DNA of 64,000 nucleotides, from NCBI GenBank assembly GCA_963691705.1, contig OY829539.1:5582501-5646500 (forward strand). Reading direction: 5' to 3'. The stretch is from Viola odorata. Its lineage: Eukaryota; Streptophyta; Magnoliopsida; Malpighiales; Violaceae. The translations under genes were made by a program, and so were the position numbers. The notes below the pieces were generated by a model. That model saw nothing but the letters and a program-made list of their open reading frames with translations, had not been told where the DNA came from and searched no databases. How positions within the stretch are numbered: position 1 is the stretch's first letter; each line of letters begins with the position of its first letter. This document shows positions 55,401-64,000 of this stretch, piece after piece.

Positions 55401-58400
55401 AACCTTTCCAAACAAGGAGATATCCACAGATGTACTACTAGTAATAAATAAACAAATATGTGTGCGTGACATACACGTGTAATGCACATTCAGGTGAATC
55501 TAGATGTGAGTTCATTATATATAATGTTACGGTTGTCGGAGTAATAGCTCATATAAGAAAGCATTAAGGAATGACTGCTAAGAAATTCTCAAAAGTGTGT
55601 ATATACATAGGCAAATGAAGTTCTCCTAGGTGGCAGAAAAAGACGTCATGTGGTCAAAACTATCTTACAATACCTTCATGGGACGAAAAGTTGAAGGCTT
55701 GAATCAGAGGGAAAGGAACAGAGACAAGTTTGACCCTTATTTTGTTTGGCAGGAGGTTAAATTCTTTTTGGCCATCTCAAATGATATCAGCAACCCCAAA
55801 AGTACAGATCACCACATGGCGAGGGAAGACATTCAATTGACCACAGGCTCTAAGTACTAGTACAGGAATTCAGACAATGAAATTCTGTGATCTTAATCCT
55901 GGGTTCACCATACATTTTCCACCCAAAAGCAGACAGGAGTTGGTTGTTAGAACCTGGAAGGAAAGAGATTGCACAACTTACAGTACCCACCACTGAATTA
56001 AAAGGCTGAATTTCCCGACAGCAAACATCATGGTGGAAGCTGATAGAACAAAGCAGGGATTACACCATTGTGAATTTGTAATCTCTATCATGGGATAACA
56101 AAGTTAACGTTGCACTGGCAACAGAACCATTGATTGGGCTAGTTCCGAAGCAAGCTACTCCGTGAGAGTACGAATGTTAAAGTACCCATTAAGCCGGAAT
56201 CACTCGCTACTTGCAATTTAAATGATCCTAAAGCAAGCTATTCAATAAAAATGGAGCACGCCTAATAACACCTCAATATTAACAGTAATCACCTGGAATC
56301 TCTCCAAACACTGTTTAAATGAAATATCGGAATGACAAGAGTAGCATTCAGTAGTCCTGCCACAGCAACTGCATCACATATCTGTATCCAGAAACAATAA
56401 TAGCAAACAGTAAAAACAAAACCTGCATAAAGTTTGTGTAGATAGTGCTAATTATTCTCCTCAAGGCATATATGGGTGCATAATTTCCAAAGTCTAGAGA
56501 TTAGATAGCTAACTGAATCATAAAACAAATGCCATGAAAATGGTAAATCACCAAACATTTTGCCTAAATTGAAATTTAACTTCCACAAGAAAATATCTAC
56601 AGGAAAGGAAAAAAACGTAAACCAGCATCTAATTTCTATGCATGCTCCCTTCAAGAAATGCTTCAAAACTCAATCCCACTATAGGGGTTCAAATCCTTTA
56701 AGAATCCTTTGCTTCTTATAGATTCAAGCACCAGCCTATACTTAGAATTCTTAAGGGGTGTTTGGTTGAGGGATCTAAGATTACCTAGGGAATCTTTTTA
56801 CCTTGTTTGGTTGCATTATGCATGATTCTTGGGAAAAGAAAAATATCTTGTTTGAATGGTGCAGGAGTATCGTATTTCTTTTTCTTTTTACCAAAAGTAC
56901 CCCACAAATTATATTATTAATATATTATTATATAGTAGTAATATATATTACAATATTTATATACTATTATATTATTATACATTATTATATAATGTATAAA
57001 AATAAATATTTTATAAACATGTTATGTCATTATATAATATTGTATATATTATTTACTATAAATAAATATAAAGTAATATTATATACTCCCTCCGTCCGGT
57101 ATTAAGTGGCGAAAACCTACGGAAAGTTACTGTACACTTTACTTGACTTTTTAGTGTAAAACCTACTGAAAGTTGCTGTGCTAAAAAGACAGTTAATACC
57201 AGACGGAGGGAGTAGTATATAATTATAAAATATACTAACAACGTATTTTATAATAACAAATTATTACCATAATATAATAATATATCAAATGTTAATATAA
57301 TAAAAATTCCTTATTATATCATATCGTAGTATAATATAGTACTAATATATAATGTATAGAAAATAATGATGTATTATTAAGTAAAAAATATTATTACATA
57401 ATAATTATATTGTTATATTATTATTTACTAATATCGCATACACTATTACTAAGACATAATGCCTACTTGTAATGGATAGTTTTGTCATAACAATATAGTT
57501 CATCATTTTCCCTTCTCAAGGGAATCCTAGAATAACACCTATTTTGGAGGTAATCATTTTCCTTGCATTTTACCTTGTTGAAGGAAAAAAATTTTCCAAG
57601 GCAATTCTAAATTCCTTGGATTCCCTAGTTCTATGCATACTAAACAAGCATTCATAGGAATTTAGGATTACCTTGACAAAGGAATCCTAGATTACCATAG
57701 GCCAAACGCCTACCTTAGGGGTTTTGCTTACTGGATTCTAGTTCTGTCCTGTTTGGCCTACATTAACTGGTATCAAAGCCTCATTCCCATCCAAATATCT
57801 CCTACCTACACAATTATAAAAAACTCCAATTGTGAAAACAAAACAAAAACAGTACTAACCCCAACCAAAGACAAAACACAACCTCTGCATACCCATCTGT
57901 TAATTTGTTTTCATTTTTCAAAAAGCAAAAGGCTCCCTAGAAAAAGAAATCCTTGCTACTGTCCTTACACCAGACATTCAACTATACTATGTCTTCCCTC
58001 CCTGGAACTGACCAGCTCTTGGCCAATGGGATATCCATATTTCATCCAAAAAAATCAGTCCAGCATTTACTGTTTTGAGTCAGCCTTTTGCTGATGCCTG
58101 ATGCTAACTACCAAATCACAGTTGCAGAGAGAGAAAATTGAAGCGTGCATGAAAATGTACAAAGTGGCATTGACCATTTTGTAGTAAATTGATTCTTTGT
58201 GAGAAAATGTGAGCCAGGAGGAGTTGGCAAACATGTATGGGACTTTGAGCTCACAAATAAACCTAAACACCTAATAGCTTGACCCTTGAAAACCAACTTT
58301 CTACCCATAATTAACCACATATTGGATCCAAAACATCAAATGAGAAATATCGATCATTGACTGAAGCTGCAGTGTCAACAATAGAAGTATCCAATGAAAA

Positions 58401-60686
58401 GATAGTTGCTCTTATCACACATATCGATTTCATTACTCCTCCAAAATTCAATGTTCGTAAAAAACATCCTTGAGTTGCATTATTACTACCAAGGAGGAAG
58501 AAAACATGAGGGAAAATTGTTGAATATATAATGGAAGTTGTTGGTTTCAAAACTACAAAAATCAAGGTTTATGATATCCAAACAAGGAAGAATAACGTGG
58601 AATAAGAAGATTGTAAATTCCTTGTTCCTTCTTATTATCATTGTGAATGTTATTGCTTCTAGTATCCCATTACACAATATATTATTTCTCTTAAAATTAT
58701 CAGACTTCACTTTCCTTGAAGTTCAGTTCATATTTAGACTAGGAAATTTTCAGAATTTGGAGGAGCCTGTATAAGCTCACTTTTCTGTCTTGAGGCGATG
58801 CTTTTGGAGATCATCAGTATACTTAGTTATGTGAGTTTTGTCAGTCCATTGTTCTTCTAGGTTTGCATAAGCCTAGCTTCTTAGGGCTCACTGTAGCATC
58901 CTATTGAAGGATTCCAAGGGTTTTCTAGGTTCTTTATCCTTCCTTCCATTCATCCTACATCACACATTTATTGTAACTTTTGAAAGCTTAAAAGTAAAAA
59001 CTTACTGATAAGCGTTGTTGATTCAGTCCACCATTTGCTTCAATTATTAGGAAACCATTAGACTCCGGCAATTCTAATAACCAATAAAGCACAAGGCAAG
59101 AAGTTAGCATCTCCTTATCTGTTTCCAAGTAGAATAAGAGTGCTGAATAAAAGTAGAATAGTAATGCCTTGAACAATATAGACGGATAAAATAAAACAAT
59201 CACACAAATCCACATTGGAATATATATATAAAAGGAGTATACTTGGACACCTAATCAGATGCAAATAAATTCAGGTGGATCATAGAACCTTTCTCAAAAC
59301 AAGTTCACTATTAAAAGTTTTGGTTACCAATTGAGATATTTGCCTAGCAAAGAATACAAGCAAAGATCATTACTAGAAAGACTACAGGAAAATCAAACCT
59401 GCTTTAGCATTACTATCGTGGCCACAAGGCTCCCAACTTGGACCTAATTTTGGATCCCACGCTGTCATCAACTGCAAAATTTAGTTTGTGCATCAGTTAT
59501 GCGACCCATAACAGAAAAGGCAAATCATTGTAAATACTAAAAGCGAGAACACTGAAAGACGGAGAGGCATAGTGATGAACATATAGGTGTAGACATAGAC
59601 ATATCATAAGGTATCCCGGCCCTCTCTTCTATCCTTAGATATACAGTTAATTTTTACAATTCTCACCACAGATATACATTGTTGCTGATTCACTTGCCAA
59701 CTTTCAGCAGAAAATTGCTGTTAAAAAAAAGCCATAAAGAGTTGACTTCCCTCATCTCTGTATATCTACATTACCATTCTTATGATTATACTCCTCAGAA
59801 TCCATCAAATTGGTTTACTCAAATTATAGTAGTAAAAGTGATACAGGCTCAACCTTTTTCTTTAAATTAAGAAACACTCCAACCTTTAACTCCTTCCTCC
59901 TTTGGAACTTCACATCAATATTTACCTAAACAAGGGGATAAGGTGCTCCTTTCCAGTTCACCTGGCATCAACGTTATCTTATCAAATAACAGCCACCCAT
60001 TACGCGTGCCAACAACCTTCACCTCTCCTAAACACTACCAAGCCTCTATGAAAAACACATCAAGCTTATACCTTATCTTTGGAAATCACTCTCTTCATAC
60101 ATCAAAAGGATCCTGATCTCATATTCCTATACTTGGGAAGACAGCTTCTTAGTCAATTTAAAGAAAGACATTGAACAAAACTAATTACTTAACCATTAAG
60201 ACCACACTCCAATAAAATAATAATAATAAAATTTGAACTAACTCTTACCGCATTGTAACTGCCATTGCTCTCGGCTTCCATGTGAGGCCAAAGCTTCTGA
60301 AACACCTGTGGGCTCCGGTACACCGTCCCTGGCGGAGCTTTCTTACGTACAACAACACCCCCACTCTTTAAATTAACATCTACATCAAAATTAAGTGATC
60401 CCATGTACAACAACATACCCACAATATACAGCAATGGCGCTAACAAAAGCACCCCTCTACGCTTAAAGACCGCCGCTATCACTACAAATATCAACCTCTC
60501 GACGGCAGTCTGCTTGACTCCGCCGCGACCTCCTCCACCGACACACAAAGGGGCGGACTTCTTGGTCCGGGAGTGGCGGAGGCGGGGTGAGGATGGAGGA
60601 GAAGGAGTAGTGGTGGCAGTGAGTGAACGGGCACAAGTATCTGCACCTCCTCCACCACCGGAGCTGAGGCGACTGTAGCCATGCAT
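52428..60686 (-). CDS. O-fucosyltransferase family protein, intact, 10 exons
   Basis: This is a Golgi-type type II membrane glycosyltransferase of the plant O-fucosyltransferase-like family. Exons: 60686-60249, 59471-59399, 59073-59006, 56381-56293, 55104-54907, 54674-54470, 54354-54187, 53571-53404, 53271-53081, 52587-52428. All phases agree; the total is 1758 bases (585 aa). Residues about 78-97 form the signal anchor ([20 protein letters not shown]) after a Ser/Gly/Pro-rich cytosolic tail. Landmarks: [17 protein letters not shown] (177-193), [52 protein letters not shown] (about 345-356), [13 protein letters not shown] (358-370), [38 protein letters not shown] (about 488-506), KGSELRKP and FPMPDCMC. 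Specific substrate is not deducible. In the HLRFE-E/M-DMVAF stretch this copy has Met where Glu is usual. Introns 3 and 4 carry MITE-like insertions. Confidence 0.94.
55226..55579. repeat. Inverted repeat (MITE-like) in intron 4 of the O-fucosyltransferase gene
   Basis: AGCAGCCATTCCTTAATGCT at the left pairs with the inverted AGCAGTCATTCCTTAATGCT at the right. Further paired blocks follow: TCTAGATTCACCTGAA, TGTGCATTA-type, CACGCACATAT and TACTAGTAGTA. Arms are about 90-140 bases around a loop of about 110 bases. The loop repeats part of the left flank (AATTAAAGAAGAAGAAAAAAACC and ATGGACTAGCAG in part). Confidence 0.6.
57087..57212. mobile_element. Stowaway MITE in intron 3 of the O-fucosyltransferase gene
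   Basis: 126 bases with near-perfect inverted ends CTCCCTCCGTCCGGTATTAA and CTCCCTCCGTCTGGTATTAA (inverted), flanked by TA on both sides (57085-57086 and 57213-57214). The internal half-repeats AAAACCTAC.GAAAGTT.CTGT occur twice. Typical Tc1/mariner-derived MITE with no coding capacity. Confidence 0.88.
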
Positions 60687-61281
60687 GTCGGTGGGGGTTG
60701 GAAGAATTAATCTTTTCTCTTTGTTTATTAATATTTGTTTAACTCAGGAAATAAGAGAGTAGAGAATGTTTAAGAAAAGATCTGAGCAGGAAAGGAACGG
60801 ATTGGTGATCCTGCGAGGCTGCGATCCTACGATCCTGCTATGCTATCAAGAATTTTCTTTGACTAAATTTAAAATGTCTGTGCTGTGAAATTCACCACTG
60901 CTATATTTTCTATTGTGCTGATTGATTTGATTCCCCCCTTCAATTTGTCAAATTGAATTCACACTATTTGATTTTAAATAATTAATGAAAATGGTGAAAG
61001 AATTTGACACGTAGCATGCGGGTCCCACGTGTCACAACGTAAAAAACATTTTAGATATTTTATTATCTTATTTTGGTATTAAGTTATTTTTATTAATATC
61101 TCGTGTGATGTAGGGGTGTCAATTTGGGACCAGATTCGTAGATCTGTTCCGAACTTAAGGTTTTGGGCCGGGTCTGAAACTAAATTTTGGTTCCGGTGGT
61201 CCCGACTTGAAATTTTTCGGGTCTCTCTGGGTCGGACCCGACGGGTCTCGGGTCTGACCCAGCCAAATTAAAAAACCCTGA
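60687..61281. other. Upstream region of the O-fucosyltransferase gene with a repeat fragment
   Basis: 60687-61000 is the presumed promoter and 5' UTR of the minus-strand gene; I see no certain TATA box. At 61110-61260 a TAGGGGTGTCAATTTGGGAC start and repeated GGGTC/GACCC words resemble a low-complexity TE terminus. A CACGTG-containing block (CCCACGTGTCAC, about 61023) lies nearby. Confidence 0.35.
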
Positions 61282-62102
61282 GCCTATAGGAAGAAGAATT
61301 AGAGTGGAAAGGAAAGGAAAGGAAGGGAAAGGAAATTTTTAAAATTTCTCTTCTATAGGAAAAAAAAGTGCAAGGGAATAGAGGGAAAACAAATTGTAAA
61401 AATTTCCTTCCGGATCCATAAAAAATTTCCTCCCACTTGGAAGGAATTAAAAGGAAATAAAAAATTATTTCATTATTATCCCTATTAAATTTAGGTCTTC
61501 ACGACAACAAATAATACAACAAGAGCAAACAGTAGTTCAACCATCACCACGCCCGTCCTCCATCACCAGCGGCGTCCTCCTCTCTCTTCGTCCTCAAGTG
61601 CAGACTCCTTGCTGCATTACTAAGAGATGAGTTTGTGTTTGCATATTATCTAGGTATACCATCACAGTGCATGTCTTGCTTTGTACATTATTGTTTGTAC
61701 TATTTTGAGCCATCTAATTTGAAGGGTTTTAATTTGCTATATGAATATACTTATGCTCTCCTTTAGGCACTAAAGGCTATTCCAAACGTTTGGTACATCA
61801 GATTGAAGTCATTGCCCAATTTCGTGTTTCGAGTCTGTTTCTTAATTTTTGCTGTCCTTTTTATTCTGTTAGCTGGATTTTAACAGTGGATATTGTAGCT
61901 CTATGTAATCTATTGAGACAATTTGTAGATTATATCTGCTAAAGATTATTAGAATGAATGTTGCCTTAAGTTTTGTCTTATCTTCATTTTTGGATGATTG
62001 TTGATGTGTTTCTTACGTGGTAATGCTACTATTAGATGGTGTGTTTCGATGATCTACCTACTGATGTCATTCCTGAGTTCTTATGATCTGCTAGCAACAA
62101 GT

Positions 62103-62400
62103 TTCGATGATACCAACCACAAAATTCCTTACAATTCCCTTATCAATATTGTCTTTCACAATAGTCAAATCAGCCATCCAATGTTTGCATTTCCAATAGC
62201 TTTCTATACATTTAGTTATATAGGTCGTCTTATTATGAAGCTTTCTTTCCTGCGAAAAAATAATTTAATTAGTTATTTCATGGTTGTATGGACTTATTGC
62301 CTCAACTTATGACTGTAGATTCTTTAACATTGACATCTGCCTTTTCGGTCACTCTAGCATTTGTATTTCTGGTGATCACCATGGGAATCACAATCGTAAG
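62103..62400 (+). pseudogene. Probable fragments of an AVT6-type amino acid transporter
   Basis: 62315-62400 reads VDSLTLTSAFSVTLAFVFLV then ITMGITIV, close to the conserved DSL..TSALSVALAVVFLVIT segment of vacuolar AVT6 transporters. Upstream, 62103-62210 reads FDDTNHKIPYNSLINIVFHN then HPMFAFPIAFYTF, which resembles a later segment of the same family. If both are real, their order is reversed relative to the protein, so the cargo was rearranged. Frames are not continuous. Confidence 0.45.
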
Positions 62401-62642
62401 TATCTTGATGCCTGCTGCTACGACTGAGCTGAACTTGCTAATGCCTATATTGGAACTGAGCCATTTAGAACATTAAAAATAATAATTTGTGGAGCAACAA
62501 TGGTTTTGGCCACTGACTTAACCAAGGCCAGAGGAAGCGGGTGTGTGGATTTTATGATGATTGTTTGAATTTAACTCAGCTCTATGGAAATAATTAATGT
62601 TTTTATGGAGTGAGATCAAAATTTACAGTAGCTATCTCTCAG

Positions 62643-63169
62643 GTTTGTGTTATGAGCAGCTCAATGTGCTGGGGAGTGCATTTGTCTGCACATTTAGTTA
62701 TTGTTACGGGAACTCAGTACTATGATGGGAGGAAAATGCTCACACTGACTACCCTATTACAGGTGTGTTGCAGATGATCGGTCATGCTAGCAGACCTCTT
62801 CTAAGTGACTCTGGCAAGTGTGTCATTCTTTGTCATGCACCTCGTAAAGAATACTACAAGAATTCTTACACGAAGCATTCCCAGTGGAAAGCCAGCTGCA
62901 CCATTTCCTTGGTGATAATTTTAATGCTGAATTTATTGCTGGAGTTATTGAGAGAACCAGCAGGATGCTATAGATTACCTCACATGGACGTTCATGTATA
63001 GGATGCTAACTCAAAATCCAAACTACTACAATCGGCAAGGAGTTACTCACCGACATCTTTGTGTTGAAAATACATTGTCCGATTTGGAGGCGAGTAAATA
63101 TGTTGTTGTAGAGGAGGACATTACCTCTCTCCACTTAATCTTGGCATGATAGCATCGTACTATTATATC
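62643..63169 (+). pseudogene. Captured fragment of BRR2 (U5 snRNP 200-kDa helicase), intron-free
   Basis: The fragment reads VCVMSSSMCWGVHLSAHLVI, VTGTQYYDGRK, then (frame change) LQMIGHASRPLLSDSGKCVI and LCHAPRKEYYK. After a further frame change it reads [47 protein letters not shown] and [11 protein letters not shown]. That is a collinear part of the C-terminal helicase cassette of BRR2, the spliceosomal helicase that unwinds U4/U6. Several indels break the frame. No intron is seen within about 530 bases. Confidence 0.88.
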
Positions 63170-63554
63170 CAAATATGTTGATTTTCCTATTGCAAAAAGA
63201 AAGAAAAGAAAGGATTGTACTTATATTGAGATTTTTTTGGAGCAATCATGCCCGTTTACTTGAAATGTTCAATCAATGAAGAAAGTTATATACAAATATT
63301 GTTAGGTTGATAGATTAATGATTGTCTGAATTGATAATAAGGGTAAAGTAGTAAAAATAATTAAATTTTCTTTCCTTTCCATCCATGTTGCCATACACAA
63401 ATATTAAAATTTCCTTTCTTTTCCCTTGTATATAAAAGATGCAGCCATACAAGGGAATTTCTCTATAAATTCCCTTCCTCTCCTTTCCTTTCCTTTTCCT
63501 AGTTAAACTTCCCATCTTTTCCTTCGTGCACTTTAGTTCCCATATAAACCATAA

Positions 63555-64000
63555 GTGAAGGTTTGAGGACTCACGTCCATCGCCACTGCCACCATCATCA
63601 CCTCCTCCACCACCCATCTCCGATCCGCCATCATAGCCACCACTCATCACCACTGCCGTCATCATCACCAAATCCATCACCTCCGCCACCACCCACCACC
63701 GATCTCCTCTCCTATCACCGCCGATCGCCAACCACTAAACCTCCATCTCCCTATCTAAACCTCCACCATACCAATCCAAACCAAAATAGAAAAGAGAGGA
63801 ATAAGAAAAAGAAAGAAGAAAAAGGATAGAGGTAGCTCTTGCAACTTTATCCATGTCTACAAGGAGCCTCGCACGGAGTTGGATCGCCACTTGCAGCTTG
63901 GCCGCCGCAAATCGTTGGCAGTGGACGAAATTGGGCCATAAATATTAATTCCTTGTCTCGCTCGCTTGCCACTTGGTGGCCTTGTAGCTCTTATGGAAAT
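63555..64000. other. Repetitive-composition flank, no gene
   Basis: The sequence is rich in CACCATCATC-type and TCCGCC-type words, giving long but low-complexity open frames on both strands. I do not consider these genes. Confidence 0.4.

Larger units (their letters stand above)
61282..63551. mobile_element. Harbinger-like non-autonomous element, copy 2, carrying BRR2 and AVT6-like fragments
   Basis: The left end GCCTATAGGAAGAAGAATTA (61282) is followed by GGAAAGGAAAGGAAAGGAAGG. The right end carries the same GATGCAGCCATACAAG...CCTTTCC...TTTAGTTCCCATATAAACCA block as copy 1, ending at 63551. Flanks are TGA (61279-61281) and TAA (63552-63554), one mismatch from a 3-bp TAA duplication. Left-end sequence after the purine block (TTCTATAGGAAAAAAA, CAAGGGAATAGAG) also parallels copy 1. 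The cargo differs entirely from copy 1. No transposase. Confidence 0.65.

Noticed and set aside
60403..60682. Plus-strand frame opposite exon 1 of the O-fucosyltransferase
   Set aside because: Antisense shadow of a GC-rich coding exon.
63315..63829. Gly/Asp-rich minus frame and His/Pro-rich plus frame
   Set aside because: Low-complexity CATCAC/TCCGCC words at the end of the window; no homology.

Overview
The window is plant nuclear DNA, most likely from a eudicot. The signs are AT-rich spacers, GT-AG introns, plant-type gene families (TLC-domain protein, O-fucosyltransferase, BPG2-like GTPase, ALKBH6, TMK kinase) and a very high load of plant transposable elements (Ty1/copia, Ty3/gypsy Athila, MULE, Stowaway and Harbinger-like). 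I cannot name the species. All coordinates and repeat comparisons were made by eye from the sequence.

Layout. 1-3.4 kb: a MULE-like element with long terminal inverted repeats (455-1561) and a remnant of a mitochondrial calcium uniporter exon (about 2810-3003, minus). 3.45-15.8 kb: a nested pair of copia elements. An older element (3453-15835, target duplication CGAAG) is split inside its RNase H region by a younger SIRE-like element (7469-15285, target duplication GTGCT). 17.5-21.9 kb: an intact eight-coding-exon TLC-domain gene on the minus strand (270 aa). 23.7-35.6 kb: a second MULE-like element carrying exon-like sequence. It is interrupted by a very young Athila-type gypsy element (25065-34741, target duplication TATAA) that keeps gag and protease but has lost reverse transcriptase, RNase H and the integrase core. 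35.6-38.6 kb: a patchwork of older LTR-element debris.

38.8-50.2 kb: two converging decayed host genes, ALKBH6 (plus) and a BPG2-like circularly permuted GTPase (minus). The first has a Harbinger-like element in an intron; that element carries a TMK receptor-kinase fragment. The second has a copia element (43777-48352) in an intron and hAT-like debris at its 5' break. 52.4-60.7 kb: an intact ten-exon O-fucosyltransferase-family gene on the minus strand (585 aa) with small MITE-like insertions in its introns. 61.3-63.6 kb: a second copy of the Harbinger-like family, carrying a BRR2 (U5 snRNP helicase) fragment and probable AVT6 amino-acid-transporter fragments.

The only intact host genes I can support are the TLC gene and the O-fucosyltransferase gene. 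The most notable observations are: the Harbinger-like family that carries different host gene fragments in its two copies; the gag-protease-only Athila element with near-identical LTRs; and arrays of imperfect palindromes upstream of the TATA box in the LTRs of two unrelated retrotransposons.
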